A stretch of 64,000 bases of DNA from Hellea sp. (lineage in GTDB: Bacteria; Pseudomonadota; Alphaproteobacteria; Caulobacterales; Maricaulaceae), in the NCBI GenBank assembly GCA_029250925.1, contig JAQXEH010000052.1, positions 1 to 64,000 on the forward strand. Direction: 5' to 3'. The position numbers were made by a program, and so were the translations under genes. Shown here piece by piece: positions 34,266 through 44,500 of this stretch (within the stretch, counting starts at the first letter, position 1; every line of letters begins with the position of its first letter). The notes under the pieces were generated by a model. The model was not told the DNA's origin. It ran no database searches and worked only from the letters and a program-made list of their open reading frames with translations.

Positions 34266-36362
34266 ATGACTCTTAATCTTATCATAGCGGCGGGTATACT
34301 TGCTGTAATTTATGGTATCATAACACGAGCAAGCTTGATGAAGGCTTCAACGGGTAATGAACGAATGAATGAAATTGCTGGAGCGATTCAAGAAGGAGCA
34401 AAAGCATATTTAAATAAACAGTATAAGACTATTGCCATAGTTGGCGTTGTTGTAACAATTTTACTTTACGTATTATTTCAAAACGCAATAGCTCCTGTTG
34501 GTTTTGTTTTAGGTGCTGTTTTATCCGGTATAGCTGGCTATGTTGGAATGCTTGTTTCTGTGCAGGCAAATGTTCGAACTACCGAAGCTTCACGAGAAAG
34601 TTTAGGCTCTGGACTTAATGTAGCCTTTAAAGCTGGCGCAATAACAGGAATGCTTGTTGCAGGATTAGCTCTGCTAGGATTAGCTGTATACTACATGGTC
34701 TTAACTGGTCCTATGGGTGCAGATGCACGAGGAGTAATTGATGGCTTGGTTTCTCTTTCACTTGGCGCCTCACTAATTTCAGTATTCGCAAGGCTTGGCG
34801 GCGGTATATTTACTAAAGGCGCCGATGTTGGTGGAGATCTAGTAGGTAAGGTAGAAGCAGGAATTCCTGAAGATGACCCAAGGAATCCAGCAACAATAGC
34901 AGATAATGTTGGCGATAATGTTGGCGATTGCGCCGGTATGGCTGCTGACTTATTTGAAACATATGTTGTGACAATTGCTGCGACTATGGTTCTCGGTTCA
35001 ATCTTGTTTTCAAATGTAGGCTCTTTGGCTTTATACCCAATGGCCATTGCAGCATCTTGCATAATTACATCTATAATAGGTACATACTTTGTTAAGTTAG
35101 GAAAAAATTCCACAAATGTTATGGGGGCTCTATATAAAGGTCTTATAGCCACTGGTCTTCTATCCGCAGCTGCGATATATATCGTCACACGACATACAAT
35201 CGGTCTTGGAGAAATCGAAGGTACTGGTTTCTCAGGAATGGATCTGTTCTTTTGCTCAGTCATTGGATTGTTAATTACCGGAGCTATAGTTGTAATTACA
35301 GAGTACTATACCGGTGTTAACTACCGTCCAGTTAAGTCTGTTGCAGCAGCATCTGAATCTGGGCATGGCACAAATGTTATCCAAGGTCTTGCAGTATCAA
35401 TGGAAGCAACTGCGGTGCCAGTTTTAATAATTGTTTTTGGTATAATTGGAACATACGCATTAGCTGATCTTTACGGCATCGCAATAGCTGTTACTGCTAT
35501 GCTAGGCGTTGCAGGAATGATAGTTGCTCTCGATGCTTTTGGGCCTGTAACTGATAATGCAGGTGGTATTGCTGAAATGGCAGAACTTCCCTCAGAAGTA
35601 AGGAATACTACTGATACTTTAGATGCGGTAGGTAATACAACAAAAGCTGTAACCAAAGGCTATGCGATCGCTTCTGCTGGTTTGGGTGCTTTAGTATTAT
35701 TCGCTGCATACTACAAAGATGTCGAGTATTTTGCATCCAAAGCTGTAGAAGGTTCTTTTTTCTATGGATTAGATACATTGCAATTCAGCTTAACTAATCC
35801 TTATGTTATCATAGGCTTATTTATTGGTGGACTGCTTCCATATTTATTTGGTGCATGGGCCATGCAATCAGTAGGAAGAGCTGCCAGTGCAATTGTTGAA
35901 GAAGTTAGGCGTCAATTCAAAGCTGATCCTGGTATTATGAAAGGTACTTCGAGACCCGATTATGCGAAAGCTGTCGATTTACTCACAGGTGCTGCGATCA
36001 AAGAAATGATTAAACCTTCATTATTGCCAATTCTTGCTCCAATCGTTTTATTCTTTGCTGTGAAAATGACAGCGGGTAATGCAGCTGCTGTAGAAGCTTT
36101 AGGTGCAATGCTTTTAGGTGTTATTGTAACAGGTCTGTTTGTTGCTCTCTCTATGACCGCTGGTGGCGGAGCTTGGGACAATGCCAAGAAATATATAGAA
36201 GACGGTAACCACGGCGGAAAAGGTTCCGATGCTCATAAAGCATCAGTGACAGGAGATACTGTGGGTGACCCCTATAAAGATACTGCAGGACCAGCTGTGA
36301 ATCCGATGATAAAAATAACAAATATCATTGCTCTTCTTTTATTAGCTGTATTAGCTCACTAG
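34266..36362 (+). CDS. hppA: Membrane-bound proton-translocating pyrophosphatase, K+-independent type
   Basis: [56 protein letters not shown] has Lys at the position diagnostic for the K+-independent class. Confidence 0.97.
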   Translation: MTLNLIIAAGILAVIYGIITRASLMKASTGNERMNEIAGAIQEGAKAYLNKQYKTIAIVGVVVTILLYVLFQNAIAPVGFVLGAVLSGIAGYVGMLVSVQANVRTTEASRESLGSGLNVAFKAGAITGMLVAGLALLGLAVYYMVLTGPMGADARGVIDGLVSLSLGASLISVFARLGGGIFTKGADVGGDLVGKVEAGIPEDDPRNPATIADNVGDNVGDCAGMAADLFETYVVTIAATMVLGSILFSNVGSLALYPMAIAASCIITSIIGTYFVKLGKNSTNVMGALYKGLIATGLLSAAAIYIVTRHTIGLGEIEGTGFSGMDLFFCSVIGLLITGAIVVITEYYTGVNYRPVKSVAAASESGHGTNVIQGLAVSMEATAVPVLIIVFGIIGTYALADLYGIAIAVTAMLGVAGMIVALDAFGPVTDNAGGIAEMAELPSEVRNTTDTLDAVGNTTKAVTKGYAIASAGLGALVLFAAYYKDVEYFASKAVEGSFFYGLDTLQFSLTNPYVIIGLFIGGLLPYLFGAWAMQSVGRAASAIVEEVRRQFKADPGIMKGTSRPDYAKAVDLLTGAAIKEMIKPSLLPILAPIVLFFAVKMTAGNAAAVEALGAMLLGVIVTGLFVALSMTAGGGAWDNAKKYIEDGNHGGKGSDAHKASVTGDTVGDPYKDTAGPAVNPMIKITNIIALLLLAVLAH

Positions 36363-36394
36363 CTAGTTCTAATTAAAACAAATAAAAAATCCAA

Positions 36395-36416
36395 CCCCGC
36401 CTAGGCGGGGTTTTTT
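36395..36416 (+). terminator. Rho-independent terminator after hppA
   Basis: ccccgcctaggcgggg followed by tttttt. Confidence 0.93.
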
Positions 36417-36494
36417 ATTGAAAAAACTTAACTATATTTAATTATACTTTTGCCTTAAATATGATAATGTTATTAAAATTAATGGAGTTTACAT

Positions 36495-37130
36495 ATGAAA
36501 ATTCAAAAAATTATCGCTTTATTTGTATTTTCAATCCTGGCTTCATGTACTACCGCCACACCTTATCAGCCAGCGTCAAAAACAGGTTCTTATGACGGCT
36601 TTAGTCAAACAAACATCGAAAAAGATAGGGTAAGAATAACGTTTGGAGGAAATTCTCTAACTGACCGTGAAACAGTAGAAAACTATCTTCTCTTTAGAGC
36701 AGCTGAAATTGCATTGGAAAAGAATTTCGATCACTTCATACTGGTAAAAAGAGATGTTGAAGAAAAAAAGCGTATAAGGACAACAACTAGTTCAAACTCT
36801 AGTATCTATGACCCATATTTTGGGTACAGTTTTTTTAGCCCAAATTTTGGTTGGAGCCAGAGATACCCATACTCTAGTTTCGGAGGCTTCTCATCTGCCA
36901 GGTTATATGGAAGAGCAAGGTTTGGACACAGAGGATTTGGATACGGATCCGCCTTTAGATACGATCCATTTTTTGATGATATCGAAATACGCGAAATAAT
37001 AAAATACAAGGCAACTGCAGAGGTGGTGTTTGGCGAAGGTAATAAACCAAAGGATAAAGAAAATGCATTCAATGCATCTGAAGTATATTCAAACTTAAAG
37101 GGTGAAATAATACGCCCAGAAATTAAATAA
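36495..37130 (+). CDS. Putative lipoprotein of unknown function, Gly/Phe/Tyr/Ser-rich centre
   Basis: FSILASCTT lipobox-like signal; low-complexity central region. Confidence 0.72.
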   Translation: MKIQKIIALFVFSILASCTTATPYQPASKTGSYDGFSQTNIEKDRVRITFGGNSLTDRETVENYLLFRAAEIALEKNFDHFILVKRDVEEKKRIRTTTSSNSSIYDPYFGYSFFSPNFGWSQRYPYSSFGGFSSARLYGRARFGHRGFGYGSAFRYDPFFDDIEIREIIKYKATAEVVFGEGNKPKDKENAFNASEVYSNLKGEIIRPEIK

Positions 37131-37155
37131 TTGCTAAAATTATCATAAACTATAC

Positions 37156-37182
37156 AAACCCGTTGCCTAGACGGGTTTTTTT
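37156..37182 (+). terminator. Rho-independent terminator
   Basis: aaacccgt-tgcctag-acgggttt plus T-run. Confidence 0.85.
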
Positions 37183-37198
37183 ATAAAATAAAATTAAA

Positions 37199-37270
37199 TT
37201 TCCTCTTGCGAATAATTCTCAATTGCACTATGCAGCTCTCTGCTAATGAGAATTATTCGCAATGAGGAAA
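37199..37270 (+). promoter_or_regulatory. Long inverted repeat made of two opposed Fur-box-like 7-1-7 sites
   Basis: TGCGAAT-A-ATTCTCA at 37207-37221; exact reverse complement TGAGAAT-T-ATTCGCA at 37247-37261; flanks tttcctc/gaggaaa extend the repeat with one unpaired t. Confidence 0.78.
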
Positions 37271-37275
37271 ATAAA

Positions 37276-39450
37276 ATGATTATCAGATCAAATACTAAAA
37301 CTTGTCGCAAACTACTAATTGGGGTAAGTTTATCAGTGCTTTCAAGCTCAATAGCAGTCGCCCAGACTGATACGGGATCTAACCAGGTTGAAGAAATTGT
37401 AGTAACCGGAAAATACTTGTTTTCAGATCAAGTTAATGCGCTTAAAAGCCCAACGCCTATCATCGACGTCCCGCAATCGCTTACCATTGTAACAGCCGAT
37501 CAAATCACAAACCAAGGTTTTGATAGTGTCGGAGACATCATCAATTATATCCCAGGCGTCACCAATTCTCAGGGCGAAGGTCATCGTGATTCAGTCGTTT
37601 TCCGAGGTGTTCGTTCAACAGCGGACTTCTTCGTCGACGGTGTGCGAGATGATGTTCAATATTATCGCGGTCTTTACAATATAGACCAAGTTGAAATTCT
37701 ACGCGGCGCCAATGCGCTCCTCTTCGGTCGCGGCGGAACAGGTGGGCTCGTTAATCGCGTCACAAAAAAAGGTCAAATTGGAGAACAGTTTACAGGTTAC
37801 AAGGCAGCCATCGATACATTTGGTGCCTTTGGAGTCGAAATCGATAGTAACTTTACAGCTAGCGATACTTCAGCATTTCGTATCAATGCTATGTATGAGA
37901 GCATGAATAACCACCGTGATTTTTATGATGGCGACCGAATTGCATTTAACCCAACAGCGCGTTTTGAACTGAGCCCTTCGTCCACAATCGATGTGTCTTA
38001 TGAATATATCGACAATGAACGTTTCATTGACCGCGGTATTCCAATTAATGATTTAGCCGGCGGCGACTTCCGGCCCGTTGAAGCTTTTGAAGACATTGTT
38101 TTTGGTGACGCAGAACTAAATAAAGCTGAAGTTCAGGCTCACATCTTACGCGCAACATTGACACAAGACTTTTCTGACAACTTCAAAGGTGTCTTTAACG
38201 CAACTTATAGTGACTTTGATAAGCTCTATCAAAACTTCTATGCACAAGACCTGCGCTCTTTAACGGCTGACAGGACAAGTGGTATAGTTCGTCTCGATGG
38301 TTATGTCGATACAACTCAGCGTAAGAGCTTTAACATCTCTGGTAACCTTATTGGTGAATTCGCTATGGGCGGTATTGAGCACACAATCGTGACAGGACTA
38401 GAATACCGGGGCACATCAAACAACAATGATCGTTTCAATCCAGAGTTTCCATTTGGGGCTGATGGCATAGGCGATGACCGTGAAGATTTTATTATCGCGC
38501 GTCCTTTAAATCTCTCTGGCGGTTCTGGCGTAGATGCTGACGGCAACGTATTTACTGTTGCATTCACTGACCTCAATGACCAAACAGAGTCAGATATTAA
38601 AGTCTTCTCTGCTTTCATCCAAGACGAAATAGCAATTTCTAATAACTTTGATATTATTCTGGGCGGACGGTTTGATAGCTTTGACATGTCAACAGATGAT
38701 ATTGGACGTAATGATAATGGCTTATCGCGTAGAGATGAAAAGTTTTCACCGCGTGCGGGTCTGGTTTTTAAGCCCCAAAAAAACATCTCTGTTTACGGTA
38801 GCTATAGCCAAAGCTTCCTACCTCGTACAGGAGGACAATTCGCAGGCCTCAGAAGATCTTCTCCTGGAAGTGTTCAAAGTGACATTCTCTCACCTGACGA
38901 ATTTGAAAATCTAGAAGGGGGTCTTAAGTGGGACTTGGTAGACGGCCTTAGCTTTACAGCGGCAGTTTTTAAAAATGAATCAACGCGTGCAACACGTGCA
39001 GATGTAAATGCAGACGAAACCGACGTGCAAGGATTGTCAGTTGATGGCTTTGAGCTTCAACTCGAAGGTGAAGTCACAGACCGTCTTTATGTTCGGGCAG
39101 GTTATGCAAATCTCACCGGCGAAACGTCTGATGGCGGAGTTACACCACGTGAATTACCCAAGAATACATTCTCAATTTGGAGTAATTATAAAGTCACAGA
39201 CCAATTTGGCTTTGGCCTGGGTGCTACTCATCAAGGCGAGGCACTGACAGGTAATGGAAGCGCAACCTTCCTTCCCTCCTTCACCCGTTTTGACGCTGCA
39301 GCTTATTATGATGTGAATGATTCTGTTCGTGTTCAAATCAATGTTGAAAACCTAACAGATACGTTATACTTCCCATCATCGCACAGCACTCATCAGGCTA
39401 CAGTTGGAGCTCCACTCAACGCACGCTTCACTGTCTCAGGACGCTTTTAA
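37276..39450 (+). CDS. TonB-dependent siderophore receptor-like outer membrane protein
   Basis: Signal peptide; plug domain DVPQSLTIVTADQI...GVRDDVQYYRGLYNIDQVEILRGANALLFGRGGTGGLVNRVTKKG; C-terminal ARFTVSGRF. ATG at 37276 preferred over 37246, which lies in the inverted repeat. Confidence 0.93.
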   Translation: MIIRSNTKTCRKLLIGVSLSVLSSSIAVAQTDTGSNQVEEIVVTGKYLFSDQVNALKSPTPIIDVPQSLTIVTADQITNQGFDSVGDIINYIPGVTNSQGEGHRDSVVFRGVRSTADFFVDGVRDDVQYYRGLYNIDQVEILRGANALLFGRGGTGGLVNRVTKKGQIGEQFTGYKAAIDTFGAFGVEIDSNFTASDTSAFRINAMYESMNNHRDFYDGDRIAFNPTARFELSPSSTIDVSYEYIDNERFIDRGIPINDLAGGDFRPVEAFEDIVFGDAELNKAEVQAHILRATLTQDFSDNFKGVFNATYSDFDKLYQNFYAQDLRSLTADRTSGIVRLDGYVDTTQRKSFNISGNLIGEFAMGGIEHTIVTGLEYRGTSNNNDRFNPEFPFGADGIGDDREDFIIARPLNLSGGSGVDADGNVFTVAFTDLNDQTESDIKVFSAFIQDEIAISNNFDIILGGRFDSFDMSTDDIGRNDNGLSRRDEKFSPRAGLVFKPQKNISVYGSYSQSFLPRTGGQFAGLRRSSPGSVQSDILSPDEFENLEGGLKWDLVDGLSFTAAVFKNESTRATRADVNADETDVQGLSVDGFELQLEGEVTDRLYVRAGYANLTGETSDGGVTPRELPKNTFSIWSNYKVTDQFGFGLGATHQGEALTGNGSATFLPSFTRFDAAAYYDVNDSVRVQINVENLTDTLYFPSSHSTHQATVGAPLNARFTVSGRF

Positions 39451-39534
39451 GAAGTATACAGCATCTATGCAATTTTAGATGTTAAATAAAATAAAAATCA
39501 GACACTTGATTTTTTATTAATTTAACGCGATATA

Positions 39535-39558
39535 GCGCGCCTCAGTGGCGCGCTTTTT
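39535..39558 (+). terminator. Rho-independent terminator after the TonB receptor
   Basis: gcgcgcc-tcagt-ggcgcgc-ttttt. Confidence 0.93.
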
Positions 39559-39586
39559 CGTGCAGTTATAATAGCAAGGATTTTTC

Positions 39587-39928
39587 ATGAGTTTACCAGG
39601 GCAAAATTTTAACGATCGCCTTAAAGAACAAAAGCAAGCTAAATTAGCTATGCTAAAGCGAGCCAAAGAAAAACAACTAGATCCCGAGCAAAAAGAAAAA
39701 CTTTTGAAAGAAAGAGCTATTCGCAACGAACAAAGAGCGAAACGGGAAACTGAAAAAGAAGCTGCACGTAAATTAAAGATAGAAAAATTAGCAATAGAAA
39801 AAGCTGAAAAAGACAGAAAAAATAAATTAGCTCAAGAGGCAGCTCAAAAAGCAAAAGTAGAAATGGAGCGTGCATCAAAGGCTCGTAGAGATGCTAAGTA
39901 TGCAGCCAGGAAAGCACGCAGACGTTAA
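39587..39928 (+). CDS. Small Lys/Arg/Ala/Glu-rich coiled-coil protein (DUF6481-like)
   Basis: MSLPGQNFNDRLKEQKQAKLAML... with highly charged helical composition. Confidence 0.65.
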   Translation: MSLPGQNFNDRLKEQKQAKLAMLKRAKEKQLDPEQKEKLLKERAIRNEQRAKRETEKEAARKLKIEKLAIEKAEKDRKNKLAQEAAQKAKVEMERASKARRDAKYAARKARRR

Positions 39929-40686
39929 ATCTTCCAACCCCAATATAAAGTTGCAATACCTCCAGAAAAATCTCTGTAGGAAACGTTTGAAAACCCAGAT
40001 TCCACAATCATATTAGAAAATTCATTTTGTTTTGGAAACTTACGTATAGATTCAACTAAGTATTGATAACTTTCAGCGTCACCCGCAAGCAAGTTACCAA
40101 TTTTAGGTATAAAGCTGAAAGAATAAGAGTCATAAATCTTGCGTAGATTTTTATCTTTAGGTGTTGAGAACTCGAGCACGAACATTCTTCCACCTGGTTT
40201 CAAGACTCTAAAAAATTGCTTCAGAGCGGACTGCCTGTCCGTAACATTTCTTATACCAAAAGCAATTGTGAGAGCGTCAGCATAGTTGTCGGGAAATGGA
40301 AGTTTTTGTGCGTCTCCGCAAACACGTGAAAGATTATCTTTATCTTTTGTTTGATCAATGCCGGCTAACAACATTTGATCATTTATATCACATATATACG
40401 CTATTGCAGAGCTTCCTCCGCGACGGACTCTAACCGCCTCAGCACGCTTTAAGAACCTTCGTGCTAAATCACCTGTACCTCCGGCTACATCAATCAGTAT
40501 CTCACCTGGCTGAGGGTTTATTTTTGTAATAGTTAGATTTTTCCACAAGCGATGTATGCCAAATGACATTGCATCATTCATTAAATCGTATTTTCCTGCA
40601 ACGGAATTAAAAACGTTTTTTACTCGTTCTTTCTTTTCTTCAACAGGTATCTCTTCATAACCAAAATCAACTGTATTTTTTTTCAT
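39925..40686 (-). CDS. ubiE: Ubiquinone/menaquinone methyltransferase UbiE
   Basis: VFNSVAGKYDLMNDAMSFGIHRLWK, DVAGGTGDLARRFL, IAFGIRNVTDRQSAL. Confidence 0.96.
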   Translation of the reverse strand: MKKNTVDFGYEEIPVEEKKERVKNVFNSVAGKYDLMNDAMSFGIHRLWKNLTITKINPQPGEILIDVAGGTGDLARRFLKRAEAVRVRRGGSSAIAYICDINDQMLLAGIDQTKDKDNLSRVCGDAQKLPFPDNYADALTIAFGIRNVTDRQSALKQFFRVLKPGGRMFVLEFSTPKDKNLRKIYDSYSFSFIPKIGNLLAGDAESYQYLVESIRKFPKQNEFSNMIVESGFSNVSYRDFSGGIATLYWGWKI

Positions 40687-40765
40687 ATTCCACGAATGCC
40701 TCCATTACGAAACTTTATCTAGACGACACACTAACGCACCGCAATAAGATACCCACAAATACCTA

Positions 40766-41536
40766 GTGAAGCCCTTGCTATCTTCTCAAAAAATGCGAAA
40801 ATTAAGAATGGTTAAAAATAAAAATATCGATTCGTTATTATTTACGGCATTTGTATGCTTTCTCCCGCTCATTGCTTCCGGGTGTAGTGATAATAAGGCT
40901 TTAAAGTCATCAGAAGTTGCTGAAGTAAACTTAGGTGCCTCTCCATATTTAATAAAAAATGACCACATCACAGGTTCAAAAGATGCACCAGTCACCATTG
41001 TTGAATATGCGTCAGTAGCTTGCGGTGCATGTGCCAATTGGCATAACCAAGTATACCCAGAACTTAAAAGTAAATATGTGGACACAGGTAAGGTGAGATA
41101 TGTCTTTCGAGAATTTATCACAGGAGTTCCAGAATATGCAGATGCTGGATTTATGATAGCACTTTGCGCCCCAGATGAAAATTACTTCAAAAATATTGCA
41201 CTGCAATTCAAACGCCAGCAACAAATATTTAAGATGGGATCAGAAGGTAAAGCACGTGAAGCATACATTGGTATCGCAAAGTCTGCAGGATTATCGGAAG
41301 ATAAGTTTGTAGAGTGTATGCAGAACCAAGAACTAAGATCTGAATATCGCGAAAAAATGCAATCAGGAAAAGACATGGGGATTAACGCGACTCCTACGTT
41401 CATAATAAACGGCAAACAAGAAAAAGTTTTCACCCTAGATTCCATTGAAGAAGTAATTACACCGATATTGAATGTAACAAAAATTGAAGAAAAAGTTACT
41501 ACAGATATAACTTCAATAGAGGTGGTTAGTGGTTAA
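40766..41536 (+). CDS. DsbA-like thiol:disulfide interchange protein, putative lipoprotein
   Basis: LIASGCSD lipobox; EYASVACGACANWH (CxxC); NATPTFIINGK. Start codon uncertain. Confidence 0.88.
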   Translation: MKPLLSSQKMRKLRMVKNKNIDSLLFTAFVCFLPLIASGCSDNKALKSSEVAEVNLGASPYLIKNDHITGSKDAPVTIVEYASVACGACANWHNQVYPELKSKYVDTGKVRYVFREFITGVPEYADAGFMIALCAPDENYFKNIALQFKRQQQIFKMGSEGKAREAYIGIAKSAGLSEDKFVECMQNQELRSEYREKMQSGKDMGINATPTFIINGKQEKVFTLDSIEEVITPILNVTKIEEKVTTDITSIEVVSG

Positions 41537-41541
41537 TCCTT

Positions 41542-44500
41542 ATGGGCTCCCTCGTATTTAATCAAATTAAGTTAACAGGTTTCAAGTCTTTTGTTGAGCC
41601 AACTGATTTTGTTATAAAGCCCGGCCTAACTGGAATTGTCGGCCCCAATGGTTGCGGGAAATCCAATTTACTTGAAGCAATAAGATGGGTTATGGGAGCT
41701 AACTCAGCAAAAGCCATGCGCGGCACTGCAATGGAAGATGTTATTTTTTCTGGCACCAAACAAAGGCCTGGCCGCAATCAAGCACATGTAACCCTAACAA
41801 TTGATAATAGTTCGCGAATTGCACCCTCTATTTTTAACGACAATGATACACTTGAAATTACAAGAATAATCACAAAAGGTAAAGGCTCCGCCTTCAAAGT
41901 TAATAATCGAACAGTTAGGGCCAAAGATGTACAGCTCTTATTTGCTGATGCTAGTACAGGGGCTAATTCCCCAGCTTTAGTCAGACAAGGACAAATTAAT
42001 GAGTTAATTTCGGCAAAACCATCTAACAGACGTCGTATTTTAGAAGAAGCTGCCGGCATATCAGGACTTTATTCACGAAGGCACGAGGCTGAACTTAGGC
42101 TTAAAGCTGCAGAAACTAATTTATCGAGGCTTGATGTAATCTTGGGACAAATAGAAAGTCAACTTCTATCATTAAAGCGGCAATCACGACAGGCGGCCAG
42201 GTATAAACGACTAGCAGGAGAAATACATGAATACAAAGCTCTATTGTGGCTTATTAGGTGGTCAGCAGCTCTTGAGGGGCAAGAGAATTCCATAGATAAA
42301 GTAAAAAAATGTGAAGAATTAGTTTCTGATACAACATTAAAAGCTGTAAACGCCCAGAACATAACAGAAAAACTGCGTATTTCGCTCGAGCCCAAGAGAG
42401 AGGAACAAATAATAGCCGCAGCGGTTTTAGGAAGGCTGAATGCCTCAAAAGAATCACTGGAGAATGAGGAGTATGCCGCCAAAACAGAATTGCGCAAACT
42501 TGAAACACAAAAGGAGCAACTAAAAACAGATCTAAATCGAGAGAAAGGCATTGTAGAGGATGCATCGATTGCAAAGGCAAGACTTGATAGTGAGTTTGAA
42601 AAATTAAACGCGGCTGAAGATATAAGTTTAGCATTACAAAAAGCAGCTCAAAACGCAGAGTCAGCAATATCAAAAAGGTCAAATTTAGAGAACGAATTTA
42701 ATGAATACACTCGAAAAATTGCAGACCAAATTGCAAGAAATGAATCAATTAACAAAGAAAAGCTACAAATAGAGGGGCGTCTCAAAGTACTTCGAGAAGA
42801 AGACGAAACAATTAATAATAAATTAGATGATATTAAAATAGAAAAAAATTCTAATGAAAATCTTTTTTCAGCTGAAGCAAAACAAGCACTCATTGATCTC
42901 GAAATTGCAAGAGAAAATGAGTTAAGCAGTACGGAAAAAAAGCAGAGCATTGAAAATAAGTGGAATCTTGCTCGGGAAATATTTCAAAAATCTCAAAATG
43001 TCCTATCTGCTCTTGTGGCAGAAAAATCAGCTCTAAAAAAAGTTATCACACGAGTGTACGACTCAAATTGGACTCCCGCCCTGTCAATGCTTGAAGTTAA
43101 AAAGGGTTATGAGTTAGCAATTGCAGCGTCGATGGGAGAAGATTTAGATGCAGCAATTGATAAAGAAGCAAAACTAAGGTGGTCTGGCGCGCCTACGCCA
43201 TCTCAACCTTTGCCGCCAGGTGTAGAATCAATAGCTAAATTTGTTAAAGCCCCCCTTGAACTGCATGCTAGAATGTCTCAAATAGGCGTGGTTGATTTCA
43301 AACAAATAGTTTCACTAGCTAGTACTCTAAAACCTGGGCAATGTTTGGTAACAGTTGAAGGGCATGTGGCTCGTTGGGATGGATTTGAAATAACAGCAGG
43401 AACAGAAACTTCCGCAGCAGTTAAACTTAAACAACAAGCAAGAATAAATGAAATAGTAGAAGAAATTACCCTAACTGAGTCAGAAGTTGATACTCATCAA
43501 TCTAATTTTGAAAAACTAAAAAATGACTTATCATTAGCCTTAGATAAGGCTAGGTCAGCTAAAAAAGTTATTCCTGAGCTAGAAAAACGTGAAAGAGCTG
43601 CTCAATTAGCTAAAGTAAAGTATGAAGCAGACTTATCCGCTCAGCTCATAAAAAAGCAGTCTCTCGTTGAACGCAAAGATCAAGTTAATAGTGAGATATC
43701 AAAATTAAATGCACAATATAAACCACTGGTTGAACTTCATGCAAACCTATCAAAAGTTGAAGACCTTTCCACAATACAGAATGACATATCCATAAAACTT
43801 AATAATGCAAGATCTATTGCAGACGAAAAAAGCGGACTTTATCAAGGCTTAAAAAATGAAATAGAAGCTAGGTCTCTGAGGCTTAAATCTGTTGTAGAGG
43901 AGAGATCAAATTGGAAAGTTCGCTCTGAAACAGCGGCCACTCGAGTAATTACATTAGAGGAACGGCAAAACGCAGTTGAACTCATTCTCAGTAGAGCTTT
44001 AAATAATCCAGATGAATTTAGTGATAGAAGAAATGAGCTTTTTAAAAAATTAGATAAAGCTGAAAAAAGACGTTCTAATTCAGCAGACTCTCTAGCAAAG
44101 GCGGAAGAAGAGTTTCAAGTAACTGATAGGACAGCTAGATCGTTAGAAGTTAAGGCAAGTGAAGCCCGCGAGGCGAGAGCATCGGCATTGGCGCATGAGG
44201 TGGCAGCTAAAGAAAAAGTAACAGAAACTCGAGCTCGTATAAACGAAGCTCTTCAGTGTAGTCCGGAGGAGCTACCGACGCATCTGATAAACCTTAAAGC
44301 AGAAAGTTCTCTTTCTGAATTTGATATTGAACGCAAAATAGACAGACTTACAAATGAGCGCGAAAAAATGGGTGGTGTAAATTTACGTGCTGATGAGGAG
44401 GCCAATGAGCAAAAAGATAAATTTGATCAATTAAATAAAGAACGTTTAGACTTACAGTCAGCGATAAATCGTCTAAGAGAAGGTATTAACGAATTAAATG

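Noticed and set aside
34691-35263. 190-aa minus-strand ORF
   Set aside because: Antisense inside hppA; Pro/Thr/Ser-rich complement of Gly/Ala codons.
37246-37275. Track start codon for the TonB receptor
   Set aside because: The ATG lies inside the Fur-like inverted repeat and adds MRIIRNEENK before a normal signal peptide; 37276 has an RBS-like gaggaaa just upstream.
42159-42950. Overlapping minus-strand ORFs of 100-142 aa
   Set aside because: Shadow frames of the smc coiled-coil region.
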